DNA from: Rhabditoides inermis
Taxonomy: Eukaryota; Nematoda; Chromadorea; Rhabditida; Rhabditidae
DNA length: 64,000 nucleotides
Direction of reading: 5' to 3'
NCBI GenBank assembly: GCA_963966185.1
Contig: CAWZYM010000020.1
Coordinates: 1,788,501 to 1,852,500, forward strand
A model generated the notes under the pieces. That model was not told the origin of the DNA. It was given only the letters and a program-made list of their open reading frames with translations, and made no database searches. Of the stretch, positions 38,285-51,667 are shown piece after piece (the stretch's first letter is position 1; each line of letters begins with the position of its first letter). The translations under genes were made by a program, and so were the position numbers.

Positions 38285-39989
38285 GGAGGAGTTTGAACTA
38301 AGGAGACGGAGATCGGAATTCCGTGGGAGGTAGTGACAGACTGATAGTGTGGGGACAGTGAAAAAGCGACTCGTGTAGTTTTTTATTGATATTTTAACAC
38401 TCTACAATAGGGCAGAGCGGACGTCATCTGATAATGTTGGATTGTTCTCCCATCTCTCAGTGTCAGCTTCCCTTTCTGCAGTGATGATGTGAGAGTGATG
38501 GATCACGTGGTCTGCGAGAGGGTGTGTGAGATGGAGAGACTGAGAGTGTGAGAGAGGCGAGGATCAAGCGATCCAATCGGTTCGGACTTTCGGCATGTGT
38601 GTGTATCACACTCACTATGTGTTCGGTCTCCTGCTCCCCTCTCACTCTCTTCGATGTCACTGAACTTTTATGGCTCCGATCTCGTGATTCATATGATTGT
38701 TCGAACGCCCAACGCCCGTATATTTCCCTCCATTATTTCTTCTTGTCTGGTGAAGTTGTCGTTTCCTCTCTTGAGAAAAACGCTTGTTTCCTATAAAAAT
38801 CAAAGACCAGTTTTGCTTTGCATTAGCGAAAATATTTACCTTGAAGTGTGAGAGAAATGCTTAATTTTATAGATTCCTAGTTGGATAGCACGTAGTTCCA
38901 ATGACGTTTTTTTAATGAATTGCTGTGCCGCACGTGTGAAAGCGAGGATTCTTCTTACAATTATCGCTTCTTTCTTTTTTACTAGTGTTCGAATATTTGC
39001 GATGCGCTGTGTGGTTGTTGTCTATTTTCGTATCACCACCACTCCGCATGTCGGAAGTGATGATATTGATGAGATTAGGAAGTGGGTGGGCGGAACATAA
39101 AGCGAGATGGAAGAATCAAACAAATGATCGAATCAAGACCTAGCCGTAGAGTAGATGTAGGTAAATTGAGTGCTATTACCTTGAATGTTTTTTTAAGATC
39201 TATTTGAGTGAATGGAGAGAGAGGTTTTCAAGGTTGTTTGATTGTGGAACGCGAAAATGGTGGAAGAAAGCGATATAGAGAGCATTCTATTCCCTCCTTT
39301 TAGAGCATACGTGTTTACTCCTTCGTTCTATTTGCCATTTCCTCACAATTTCTCTCTCCATTCCGCACTCCCTTCCTTTCTCCCTATTCTAGTTAGTGAC
39401 ATCTCCTAATAGCGCCACTTGAGACTAAACAACAGCAAGTTTAGTTCTCTCTTTGTGATTGTCTGCTTGTGCTACTTGTATCATGTCATAGGAGCATCAT
39501 GTTATTTCTTGTATTGGATTGCAGTACAATGGATCCATGGTTCCTAGGAGGTGGAGAAATGTATGTAATGTTGTTAGGGGAGACGGGACGCGAAGATTGG
39601 AGAAAGGAGGTGGGATAGAGAAACGAAGATCAACTTGACGTGCCTTTAACATCGCCTTACCAGCTATCGTGTTTATCTAGATATTTTGGTCGTCTGGATA
39701 TGCTTCCGGGAGGGCGAGAGAGTGGAGTGAGTGACTTCTGGGTTCCTGAGCCTCTAAACTCGAGAATGGGGATGTTGGTGTGTTGTTGCGATGACAGTGT
39801 TTCTAATAGCTTCGGGAAAAGCCCCCTATCTTCAGCCATGGGGCGTTGTTTTGGACACACACCACGTGAGCCGCGAGCTCGTTGCCCCATTTGGAAGAAG
39901 CGTCTACTTTGTTATTTCTTTGTCCCTCTAGTGGAAGTTTAGTGGAAGCGAAACGTTCATGGACGATCGTGTAAGGATATGTTAATATG

Positions 39990-40000
39990 AAATCTATATG

Positions 40001-40036
<36 letters not shown>

Positions 40037-40047
40037 CATATAGATTT
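39990..40047. repeat. 58-bp AT-rich perfect palindrome
   Basis: AAATCTATATGATTA, a central (TA)n, then TAATCATATAGATTT. It can form a cruciform. Unlike a simple TA microsatellite, its 15-bp arms are non-repetitive and inverted. Confidence 0.92.
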
Positions 40048-40335
40048 ATAGAATCCGGTAATACAGAAGAGAGTGCTGGTGTTGTTGTTTTGCTTCCTGA
40101 GCGCCTGAGCCTCTTATGACAAGCTTATTGTATCACACAGAGTGGTCTTATCGATATGGCAATTACATTACAATTTAAGGCCCATGTTCATGTTGCGAGT
40201 GTATGTAGTGTGTTTGAGAAAAGTAGTGCAAATGTGGATGAGAATGGGGGAACTTAAATGGGCGGGGCGACCTTCTGCAGTGAGCTGGGCAGTGAGTGAG
40301 TGAGCGGCAAAGAAGAGAGGTGGGCTTTCCCAGTT

Positions 40336-40338
<3 letters not shown>

Positions 40339-40399
<61 letters not shown>
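40339..40399. repeat. (GA)n microsatellite
   Basis: About 30 GA units, one of the longest pure runs in the window. Confidence 0.95.
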
Positions 40400-40402
<3 letters not shown>

Positions 40403-40781
40403 TATGATTGTATGTGTTGGTGGGAAGGCGTACATCAGTATTCCCAGGTCACTGTGTTCTTGTCTTATCAGGCTTCACATGGCGCCCACACTTGTCTTTT
40501 CCTTGTTTCCCCCTATCAGATGTCTTGGAGAGAATGAGAGCGAGAGAGACAGTGAGAGATGTATCTGTGATCGTCTACATGACGTTTGCCGTCTCCACTC
40601 TGACGTCTTCCAGATTGACTAACTCTCTCCCTCTCTCTCTAATCGTGTTTCTTCCTTTTCTGTCGTTCTCGTTGTCGCGCCTCCGTAGTTTTGTACTCGC
40701 GTGATTCTATTTCAAAAGTTTTCTAGCAGTTTTCAGTGATATGAATGTTTGTGTGTTTCAGTTGAGTGTGTTGATGCGAAG

Positions 40782-43238
40782 ATGAGCATCCCATGTCCTC
40801 CGCCACCCGGCACCAGCCAAGAGGGCGAGGGGAGCAGTGGAAGGAAGAAGGTGGAGAGAGGGAGAGGGAGAGAGAGGGGAGAGAGGGAGAGAGGGAGAGA
40901 GAGAGATGTTTTCAGATCCTGATCGGTGTGTGCGCAATGAAGCGCAAGGCGTCCTCGAAACCAATGCGCACCATCATGGGAAAAATTGTCGAGTACTACA
41001 AGGTATGTGTGTTTTGTGCTTTGAACTTTGCATGTTTATAAGCAGCAATTTGTGACGTACACGATAGGCAACGATTTTGGCAGAGCGGTGCTGTGTGTAC
41101 GGAAGTGCGAGAGTGGGGAGAAGAGAGGAGTGAAAGGAGAAGGAGTGTATGTACTATTCACGTGCCCCCATCCACTTTGTGTGTTCACACTAGACGTGTT
41201 GTCTGTGTGTGTGAAATACTTTTGACGTGTTGAGTGGGAGACAAAGCGAGGAGGGACTGAATGACAAGAGTGATTATGAGTGAGTGAGTGGATAGCAGAC
41301 GGCGAGTGTCATCTGTCGTCACGTCGAAAGAGAATACCGTGTTTTCCGTCGACAGTATGAGGATTATGTTGTACTTGTGGGGAGAGAAAGAGGGGAGAGA
41401 GATAGATAGAGAGAGAGAGAGAGACGTGCGAGTGGCTTCATCTTTTGAAGCATAGCAGGAAGTGCATGAAGTACAAGGCGAGTATGCACTCTCTCCCTAC
41501 TCGTCTAATGCATTTGTTTTTGTATGTATGCGTGACTTTGCCACATCAGTGAGTAGGGGGTTTCGAGTTTCGAGAGCGGGTGGCGCATTATGAGATCACT
41601 TCACTCCACGCTTCTCTGATGCGAGTGCACACGACACACTATTCCCAGCGACATCCTGTAAATTCCATTCACATGCGAAACATTTATTTTATATTATAAA
41701 CGAAACAACGCCTCGCATTGGTTCCAGTGGGTTCATCAGCTGAACTATTTATCGCGTTTTATCGGACGCCCCGCCTCGTATCAAAGTGCACTCCACACGA
41801 ACAATGATTTATCGATTGATAAGTGAGAGGTGTGCAAAAAGATAGTGTTTCATGGTGAATTACAGCAAGTGTCACGGAAATGTGGCTGTCAGTCGTCGCT
41901 GACTGCTCGGATGCGAGGTTATTTCCAGACTGGGATGCGTCTGCTGGTTCAAAATGCCCTTTTTGGAAAGAGACAGACGTCATCTGTCAACCCGCCGGAA
42001 ACTTGTAAATGGATTCATTAGCTTGTATCGGGTGAGCATAGAGAATATAAGAAAGAGAAGAGAGAGAGAGAGAGAGAGCAATTTGTGTTCCTCCCCTATT
42101 ATTCCCGGTTCATTGCATATGACGTATGGGAGAATGAAGGAAGCGGGAGAAGAGAGGAGGAATGCATTGTCCGTCCGTGTTTTTGTTCCTTTTTCATGTC
42201 TCTTGGGAGCTAGGAAAAGTCGGGCGCGGGGGGATGGATGGAATCTGATAGCTGGCGCGCCATGTTTCTCGCAGCAGCGAGTTTTTGTGTGAATGAGGGA
42301 TAGATTGGAGTGAGTGGAGAGTGGAGGGACAAGGGGCATGGGCATCTGTGAAAGGCGAGCTTGGCTGGCGCTCGGATTGCACACCCAGGTGCATGGCCGA
42401 CGTCGACTCCCCGATGCTGTGGGAACCACACAGACCAAAGGTGGTTCCACCGCCACTGCTCTGCAAATGCAACACATTTCGCATGTGTTTCCCCGTCCTC
42501 ACGTGGTGGCGAGCGTGTTTTTGGAAAGTGACAAATAGGAAATGTGGGTAGTTTGCTGTGCAGACACACCCAGTTTATCGCATTAGTGTGCCTCTGTCTC
42601 TCTTTTCGTGGGGTGAGCCCTGGTCTCTGGCTGCCTGGCTGGTTATCTGGTTGGCTGCTGCCAGAGACACGTGAATGGGAAAAGAGTTGGAAACAATTTG
42701 GAAATTGGAACTTAAATGATTGAGCAAAACATGGGAGAGAGAAAGGTGTTTGCAGGACTGGCTGGACTGGTTCGTGTTCCCGGAGGAGGTGATCCTACAC
42801 GAGCCAGTGGAGCGATGGCCCCTATGCGACTGCCTCATCTCATTCCACTCGGCAGAGTTCCCACTCTACAAGGTGAGGGGAGGGGAGAAGGAAAGGAGAG
42901 GTAGAATAGCGGTGATGTGTACTGAGGCGGATCTGGCGACGAGAGATGATCAGGTAACATCTAGACAATACTCAAGAAGGGGAGATGAGCGGTGTAGGAA
43001 GTGACCGAAAGATGCTCATTCATTCCACATTCAGGCGATCGAGTACGAGCGACTGCGACGCCCCTACGTCATCAACGATCTCAACCGACAATATGATCTC
43101 GTGAGTCGATCGATTGGTTATTGATTGATTATCGATTGGTTTCAGCTGGACCGGCGGAAGGTGTTCCGCACTCTGGCCAAGGCTGGCATCGAGCACCCGA
43201 GACACGGGGTGATGATTCGAAACGAGAACGAGACAGGT

Positions 43239-43282
<44 letters not shown>

Positions 43283-44870
43283 GGATGGCGGGAGAGGGAC
43301 GACGACGACGATCTCTTGTTTCCAGAAGGCGAGCTCGTCGAGCACAACGACCACATCGAAGTCAACGGGATGGTCTTCAACAAGGTGAGTTTCAGCGCGT
43401 AATATTCTTTTTATCGACTATTTCCCAGCCGTTTGTGGAGAAGCCTATTTCGGCCGAGGACCACAACATCTACATCTACTACCCCAGCAGCGTCGGCGGC
43501 GGCTCGCAGAGACTCTTCCGCAAGGTATTACTGTAGTTTCGACTAGAGCACGGGAATGTGAGCTCCAGATTTTTGTGAGATTCGCTATATATATATCTTT
43601 TGTTTTGTTTTGTTTGGCCTTAGTAGAGAATGCGTAGCGATTGATTGGGGTGGTATTGATTATGGATTGCCTCTGCTCATGTTGTTCTCTTTTCTCAAGG
43701 GCAGCGTGAGCGCCGCAATGAGTAACACCCCTCTGCGAATCGATGCTGTGAGTATTCGGATCGGTATGATCGATTGATTAGTGTGCTGTGTGGGTTTCGA
43801 TTGCGTGCACTGCCTCGATGATCCCATGCTAACCTAGTGCGCCCGCCTGCCTCTCACATGTTGCTGTGTATGTGTAGACATACATATGCGCTACCTGTCA
43901 CTCGTTTCGTTGTCGGGAGCGGGGAGAGAAGAGAGGAGGAAGGGGTGTGCATGGGAGTGTTGTAGATCAACAATCGAAGCAGCTGGTACTCGCCCATCAG
44001 CGAGGTGCGAAAGGAGGGCAGCTACATATACGAGGACTTCATACCCGCCGATGGGACAGATGTCAAGGTAGGGAGAGAGAGGGAGGGAGAGGGGGGGGGA
44101 GAGAGAGAAGCGAGAGGGAGAGGGAGAAAGAAGGGGAGGAGGAAGACAGAGATGGAGACCTGGTGTTCAGGTGTACGCGGTCGGTCCGTACTACGCGCAC
44201 GCAGAGGCGAGGAAGGCGCCCGGATTGGATGGGAAGGTGGGTGGGTGGGAATGGGAGGAGAGCAGTGTGATCCTGATCAGTCCATTAAAAATGTGTGTTC
44301 AAATAGTTCGAATGTGTTTGTGTTTCGTGAAGATGCGATCTCGGATCTCCCCCAGGTTGAGCGAGACGCGGACGGGAAGGAGGTGCGCTACCCGGTGATC
44401 CTCTCTGCCAAGGAGAAGATGATCGCTCGCAGGATCGTACTCGCATTCGGAGTGAGTCCCTACTTTCCAACCACCCCTCTTGGCTTTGTGTAGGTGAGTG
44501 TCACGTTGTTGTTGTGTTGCAGCAAACGGTGTGCGGCTTCGATCTGCTTCGCGCCAACGGACGCTCCTACGTGTGCGACGTGAACGGGTTCTCGTTCGTT
44601 AAGACCAGCACCAAGTACTATGAGGTACGGTGGGCGGGCGGATACAGTAACATAAAATACTGTAACACTGGCTTCAGGACACTGCCAAGATTCTGGGCAA
44701 CACGATTCTTCGACGGCTCGCGTCGACCATGAACATGCAGGTGAGTACGAATAGGGGGGGGGGGGCGGGACTAGGAGGGACGGAGCTTATATACTCTGGA
44801 TTTTAGGTGCCCACGTCGATTCCCTACATTAGCGACGTCGAGCTGCCACCGCTTATGGATGGTAAGGGAA

Positions 44871-44924
<54 letters not shown>

Positions 44925-45390
44925 AGAGAGAGAGAGAGAGAGATGGTTGTGTGTTCAGAGACGGAGAAGATCGTGACTCCCTCGGGCAAGCTGATGGAGC
45001 TGCGATGTGTGCTGGCTGTGATCCGCCACGGCGATCGCACTCCCAAACAGAAGATGAAGGTACGGGGGCGGAGTGAAAGGGGCGTGGCCAATACTGTGCA
45101 TATTCAGGTAGTCGTGCACGACGAGCGCTTCTTCGCTCTCTTCAAAAAGTACGACGGCCCGAAGAAGAACGAGATCAAGGTGGGTATTGATTTTTTTTGA
45201 AGTGGAGTATAATAGAAGAATGAGAATAATGGAAGAAATCGCATTTTGTGTCAGATGAAGCGCCCGACGCAGCTGATGGAGGTGCTGGAGCTGGCTCGGG
45301 AGATCCTGGGGGAACAGCAGCAGCTGCGGAACGAGCTCCTCCACCGGCTGGAGGAGTGCGAGACCAGCGGAGCACCCTCGGCAGAGGTCC

Positions 45391-45433
<43 letters not shown>

Positions 45434-47398
45434 TCACCCCTCCCTTCCAGGTGGAACAATCTCTGGAGACGTGCGAGGAGGCGATCAAGCGCTGGGACCA
45501 GATGAGGACCGTGCTCGAAATGTACGAAGAGTTCGAGTTCGACTGCTTGATCGAGTCAGCTGATCTAGCCGATCAGCTGATTGGGGAGGGTGGCGAGAGA
45601 GTGTGTGAGGGAGAGAGGGTGCACAGAGCGGTGCAGGTGTGATCAAGGGTTGTGGTGTCACTTAGCGGGATATATTTAGTGTGTATAGTTGTAGCAATAT
45701 ACTTGTATCATACACGGTGTTATTTGTTGCATTCCCTTTGGCGAAATATATATTATGTTTGACTGTATGTAATAAAGGCGACGAATTTTTTATGTAAATA
45801 TTATTATGCAATGTTATTTTATCGATTGGTTGTTTTATATGTTATTACTTTGCCCCAATTTCTTACAACTGATAAGACGTTACCCAAGACTAAACGACGG
45901 AAACAGTTATTCACACGGAAGTACGGAAACGCTTACTACCGATCTTGTGTTTGACGAAAAGATCTCACCCAATCATCCCCTTACTTTGTATCATACACGG
46001 TGTTACTGGCTTGAATTTTACTACGGAGTACTCAACATTTTATAGAATACACTTGCTTTTCATACTGTTCGGCATTCATTTGTGTCGAATTTCTTTAGAA
46101 ATTGATTGTGTCATGAATTAGTAAAAGTGAGAGTGATGAGAGAGAGGGGTTGTTTGTGTGGCGTTATCTTACTACCGGAGTCCTGACTGTCGTTGTTGTA
46201 GGTACGGCCACTTCTCGGGCATCAATCGGAAGGTGCAGCTGAAGTACCTGAAGGCTCGCGATGTGAAGGCCCCGGAGGGAATCGATCACCAGGTAGAGAG
46301 GGAGGGGGGAGGGAGAGAGAGAGAGCCTTGCAGGGTCCGGCTCTGATGCTGATTCTGAAGTGGGGCGGGGAGCTGACGACTGCCGGCAACCTGCAGGCAG
46401 AGGCACTCGGCAAGCTCTTCCGCACACTCTATCCCGGAATCAGACGGTCAGCCGAGTCTTCCAAATCTTCCAATTGTCTTCCAAATCTTCGATATGTTCT
46501 CCAAATTCCAAACATATTCCAAATGTGTTCATGACTATGTTACAGTACCGATGGCAAATCGTGTGCGGAAGACACGCAGGGTCTGGGATTCCTGCGACTC
46601 CACTCCACATACAGACACGATCTCAAGGTGGTGTGGCATCACTCTCTCAGTGGGCGGAGTCAAGTGGGGCGGGCTGATGTGGCTGTGTCTAGATCTACGC
46701 GAGCGACGAGGGTCGAGTGCAGATGACAGCTGCCGCGTTCGCCAAGGGCCTTCTGGCTCTCGAGGGGGAACTCACACCCATCCTCATGCAGATGGTCAGC
46801 TACTTTGTAATATGGCTAGTAATTTGCATATCGATTTTTGAATACTATCTGATTGACGTCACCCCTGATTCAGGTGAAAAGCGCGAACACTGATGGCCTT
46901 CTCGATGACGACTGCAATGCGCGAGACTTCCAGAACGAGCTCAAGAGCTACCTGCACCAGGCGCTACAGGTGCGTGTTAGGTGGACGTGGTCTAATGGGG
47001 CGGGGCTTACTTGTATTTCCTAGGAGAAAAGAGGAGAGATGTGATGTATTTCAGGTTAATCGTGAGTGGATTCCGGAAGACTACGAGGCTCTCAACCCCA
47101 ATGGCCTCAAGTCCATCAACAACGCAATGGAGTTCATCAAGGTGCGCGGGTGACGTCATCGACGAGTGACGTGGCTGGTTTCAGAATCCGAAGAAGATGT
47201 GTCACGAGATTGCGGGGTACGTGGAGCGGATGTGTGAGGTGATCAACCACAACAAGCTCACCAAACCCAGTCAGTCAAGTTTTATTTGGTTATATACCAT
47301 TGTTTTTTCAGCAGTAAACAAGCATTTCAGCGCGCACCCTCTATCTCAACGAGACGTGGGACCTGGCGGCGCGAAGATGGAGCAAAGGTATAGAGAGG

Positions 47399-47445
<47 letters not shown>

Positions 47446-48263
47446 TACTGTTTCCAGAACTTCGCGAGTTCCGCCGCGAAAAGAAGGGTCAGGTGGACTT
47501 TGACATCAGCAAGATCCCAGACATTTACGACAATATCAAGGTAGAGAGAAGGGCGGGGCTAGCGGGGCGGAGCCAATGTTGTCTTTGCAGTACGACATGG
47601 AACACAACCCGGACCTGTGTGTGAACAACGAGGGCGATTTCGAAAGAATGTACCAGTGCGTCAAGAACATGGCCGACATCGTCGTGCCGCAGGTGGGCGT
47701 GGTCAAAAGGGGCGGAGCTTACACTGATTCTTTAGGAGTACGGCATCCGAGTGGAAAACAAGATCGGCATCGCGCAGTCGGTGTGTACGCCTCTTGTCAA
47801 GAAGGTGGGATATTTATGGATAATATAGATTTTATATGGATCGATTGTCAGATCCGGAACGATCTGCACCGCTGCATAGAGAACAGCGAGGAAGACGAGA
47901 GCCAGACCAGACTAGATCCAAGGTGAGAAAGAGAGGGAGAGAGAAGAAGAAGGGAGGTAGGAAGGGAGGGAAGGAGAGAGAGAGAGAGACTCTCGCAGGG
48001 CGTCGCAAGGCATCGCCACTCCTCTTCGCCACGTGCGCACTCGTCTTTACTTCACCAGCGAATCACACATCCACACACTCATGAACCTCATTCGATACGG
48101 CGACATGTGCTCGGTGAGTGGGCGGGGCTAGCGTGGGCGGAGCCTGACATATATGTCTCTAGGTGGATGACAAGAAATGGCAGCGCGCAATGAACTTCCT
48201 CTCTGGTGTCACCGAGTTTAATTACATGACACAGGTGAGAGATGGAGAGGGGGAGGAGGGAGA

Positions 48264-48309
<46 letters not shown>

Positions 48310-49268
48310 GCCCCTTTCAGGTAGTGTTGATGGTGTACGAGGATGCTTCGGCGGAGGCCCGCGAATCGGGCACTTCCCGTTTCCACGTCGAACTCCTCTT
48401 CTCACCCGGTCTCTATCCCTGCTTCCTCACCGAGAAAGAAAGGATCTACGAGACCCGATTCAAGTAACCATTCTTTCATGTATTGCTGCTCAATGCCGTG
48501 AAATAGAGCAGATGTAGGAGATTAGTGGGCGGGCCGATAAAGGGCGGGATTTACCGGTTAGTGTATTGCAGCTCCAAGTCGTCGACAGGCGCCGGTCCGG
48601 TGATGGCCAAATCACACTCGCGGGAGTCGAACGGAGCAGTCAGTCCCGCCGTATCCGACAAAAGTGCGAGGGTGAGGGAGAGAGAGAGAGGAGGGGGGGA
48701 GAGAGAGAGAGAGAGAGGGGGGGAGAGAGAGTGCCGTTAAAGGACAAGGGTTCGCTGTCGCCTCCCATCCACGTGCACATCCCTCCCTTCCTTCCCGCCT
48801 CCGCCCCCTCGTGTGAGAAGGACGTCGTCTCTGTCGCCCTCTCCACCGATGTCAAGCCAGGCGTCGGAGGCGGACTCGTCGTTCCCGCCAGTCCCAGCAA
48901 GGGGGTCAGCAACTATATACATCTCTCTATCTCTCTCTCTCTCTCTCTCTCTATCACCCTCTCTCTATCATATCTGTCTCTCTTTCTATATCTTCACTTC
49001 CAGCACGATTCGGAGGACGAACTCAACGACACGGACTCTGTGAATCTCGTCGCCCTGGATGAAGTGAGCCAGCCGCAGCAGAAGCACGCAGGTGAGGGGG
49101 CGGAGTCTAGAGGGGCGTAGCTGACTGCTGGTTTTTGAGGGGAGGACGCGAACGGGGTGCCGAAGCGGCAGAGACACGCGACAGGCGGAGAGAAGGCGAG
49201 CGAGGAGGGAGACACCCCCAGGGACAAGGAGAGACTGGACAGACTGTCGGCCAAAGACAGGTCAGTAG

Positions 49269-49304
<36 letters not shown>

Positions 49305-51011
49305 ACACCGCTCATCGTATTTCAGACTGACGGAGCGCATCGCGTCTCCCCTGCAGCCTCTTCTGGATGTGCGGAAGGAGAAGGAGAAGGAGAAGCAGGA
49401 GCCGAAGGCTGTGGAGCAGCTGCCCGATCGTCCGGTGTCTGCGGATGAAGTGGAGAAGGAGAAGGTGGAGGAGGAAGAGGAGGGCGAGTCGAGTCAGGCG
49501 ACAGTGGGCCACGCGAGGGGCCGATGGGCAAAGGACCTCGTGGCAGAGACCAAGAAGGTGCGCGGCTGTGTAGTTGTTTTCGGAGGTTTCTTGAAAGTTT
49601 AGTTGTATTGTTACGTTTTACTATTCGAGATGTTCATTTCAAAAGGGGATTGTTTGTAGGCGATCAAGGCTATCAAGGAGGAGGACGAGGCATCGAAGCA
49701 CGACTCGCGGAGGGACAGTGGATGTGAGTCCCCCATTCCCCCTTCCATGCACATACCACACCTCAATGTGTATGAGTGCAACGCGGAGATGCGGAGCAGT
49801 TCCTGGAACGTTTCGATCTCGTCTCATTGTCTCTTTTTTCAGCGTCCAAGTCGGACATAGTGTCTGTGGGGAAACAGGAAGAGAAGTGTGAGCGTTGGTA
49901 GTCGGCTGGTCTGCGTAGACTGGACGATATGTGGTTGTGTCCGTACTAGTCTTCATAGTCTCACACTAGTCGTAGTGTGCACTGTTTCGACTCATCACGC
50001 TCACTCACTCACACTCTTGTTTGTCGTTTTTGCTTTTGTCGCACTGTAGACTCGTGTGTGCCGCACAGTAGACGCTGTCACCGCCTCCGACCCATGATCA
50101 CATGTCTCATTCAGCGCGCCGCTCTCGCTTCCCCTACCGATTCAAGCACCACACCGTCAATCTGCTCACAAGTGAGAGGAATTAACGATTGAGTATTGAT
50201 TGATAATTTCTTGTATAGGCGGGGCAGAGGTGCAGAACCGACTGATCAGCACGGATGTGCTCAATGGCAGGGTCTCTGCGGACGACTCGGCTAAGCGGCG
50301 ACTATCTAACAGTGAGTGGAAGGAGAGAAGGAGAGAGAGAGAGAAACAGGGGGAGCAGAGAGAGAGAGAGGGGAGAGAAATAGGGTGAGCAGAGAGAGGG
50401 GAGAGGCGGGAGGCGGGAGAGAGTCTTCTCTCTGTCTACAATTGTGTTGATAGATATCGGCCCGGCTGTTCTGTCGACTGCCGTCATTGCCCGTTCTTCG
50501 AGTGCTCCCCGCCTGCAGACATACAAGGCAGAAGACGACATCAGCGTTGGAGGTGAGGGGCGGGGCTAACTGGGAGGGACCTAGTGAGCCGAATTGTTGA
50601 GCGGTGTCCAATACCTTTTTCAGAGATCCGTCGTTTTTGGCCGCCGTTGCGCTCGCTCGAGACTTTGCACGACAATCTGAAGTGGGTTGAGAGGAGAGAG
50701 GGAGAGAGAGGGAGAGAGAGAAAGGGAAAGGAGAGTGATGTGATCTAGGTTCGACCAGCTGGACGAGTTTCTTGGGAAGCTGCTGGAGGGTCGCGTGGAG
50801 GCGCGAGACGCCAGTCCTCCCAAGACGCCCCGCACTCCCGCCACACCAAAGGGTACGCCGCTGTTCTTATTTATTTCCTAGTCCGCAGTTTCAAGCTACC
50901 TCTTCACTTCCTTCTACATTCCTATGTCAGTCGATCGTGTTTCCAGAGGTGCCGAACCCGGCGTTCGACGTGGCTGCCAAGCTGGCCGAGAAGCTGCAGA
51001 GCCTCAAGTGA
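40782..51011 (+). CDS. PPIP5K: diphosphoinositol pentakisphosphate kinase (PPIP5K/Vip1), 46 exons
   Basis: Makes 1-diphosphoinositol phosphates (InsP7/InsP8): an N-terminal ATP-grasp kinase, then a histidine-acid-phosphatase-like domain. Conserved: FEE-like segment [80 protein letters not shown]; phosphatase [78 protein letters not shown]. All phases close to 1,382 aa. Exons: 40782-850, 40916-41002, 42756-872, 43035-100, 43146-236, 43326-384, 43429-524, 43700-747, 43966-44067, 44171-236, 44356-451, 44523-624, 44678-740, 44807-861, 44959-45059, 45108-179, 45255-386, 45451-521, 46202-292, 46334-446, 46546-627, 46693-794, 46874-969, 47055-141, 47185-269, 47331-387, 47458-540, 47591-692, 47736-804, 47852-922, 47999-48113, 48163-234, 48321-463, 48572-671, 48743-904, 49004-091, 49140-260, 49326-557, 49660-723, 49843-887, 50115-171, 50219-311, 50454-552, 50624-681, 50749-852, 50947-51011. 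The C-terminal third is disordered and less certain. Confidence 0.96.
41003..42755 (+). other. longest PPIP5K intron (1.75 kb)
   Basis: Separates the start of the kinase domain from the rest. GA runs occur near 41409 and 42056. An open stretch near 42393-42438, bounded by CACACCCAG and AAAG/GTGGTT, could be an alternative exon, but it would not join in frame with a conserved segment. Confidence 0.5.
44870..44943. repeat. (GA)n microsatellite in PPIP5K intron
   Basis: Interrupted GA run upstream of the exon carrying RHGDRTP. Confidence 0.92.
47399..47441. repeat. (GA)n microsatellite in PPIP5K intron
   Basis: About 21 GA units within a 70-nt intron. Confidence 0.92.
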
Positions 51012-51667
51012 GACACCCGGCCCCGCGCCTCTCACACTTCTCTTTCCACACTCTCAATGACGAGATGATGAAATAATATATATGGAACCCATATTCTATT
51101 GCATGTTTTCCTTTTTGTCGCTGTGATAGTGATTGTGTTGTTTCAGTTGTTTCTCCCCCATTTTGCCTTATTCCTTTTTGTCGTTTTTTTCTCCATAATT
51201 TTGGGCATAATGATAAAGTAGTTTCAAATTCAAGCGTTTGGAAATTATGTACGAATACATGATAAAAGAGTGAATTCGGAAGAGATGGAGGTGAAAAGGA
51301 CCTCATTCATTCGATACTTTGGTGGGACTGGGGGAGAGTATTGAGATGTGGAGATTGCAGACTGTTAAAATAAAACTTCTATTAAAATATAAAAAGTTGC
51401 GTTGACTTTCAGATGAAAATAAGCACAAGACGCGGAAAATATGTATATTTATATAAATCATATATGCAAACATACAAGACCTAGCGAGTAATGTACAAAA
51501 ATATCGCGCATGTTATGCTACAAGAGTAGTTAATGACTATGAGGTCTGGAGACCCATCGAAAACACGGAATCAATCAACAACACATGTGATAGGACAAGA
51601 ATCGACCTGCATCAAAACGAGACTGGGGAGAGTATAGGGTAGATGGGCGGAGTCAAGGGGGCGGGGC
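51012..51667. other. convergent 3' flanks of PPIP5K and AMFR
   Basis: 656 bp with no gene seen. AATAAA-like and AT-rich sequence near 51369 and 51440-51470. The AMFR side carries GGGCGGAGTC and GGGCGGGGCT (51641-51666), the same paired G-rich motif found in PPIP5K introns. Confidence 0.55.

Larger units (their letters stand above)
35337..40781. other. 5.4 kb gene-poor region between CYB5R4 and PPIP5K
   Basis: Both strands were scanned for conserved protein segments and none was found. Open frames are Ser/Leu or Arg/Glu repeats from microsatellites: (CT)n at 35509-35553, 37065-37098 and 37282-37340, and (GA)n at 38243-38281 and 40339-40399. It also carries a (GT)n run near 35905 and a long AT palindrome at 39990-40047. 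It probably holds PPIP5K regulatory sequence. A TGTTTCAG acceptor-like site lies 21 nt upstream of the PPIP5K ATG. Confidence 0.6.

Noticed and set aside
35337..40781. Several 60-145 residue open frames (Ser/Leu or Arg/Glu rich, and one near 39640-39940)
   Set aside because: They derive from microsatellites or lack splice partners and any recognisable domain.
42393..42438. Candidate alternative PPIP5K exon ([16 protein letters not shown])
   Set aside because: Acceptor and donor look acceptable, but joining it between exons 2 and 3 shifts or interrupts the conserved kinase N-terminus. It may be an alternative first exon but nothing supports it.
41003..42755. Possible separate gene inside the long PPIP5K intron
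   Set aside because: No conserved segment on either strand; the frames are short and unsupported.
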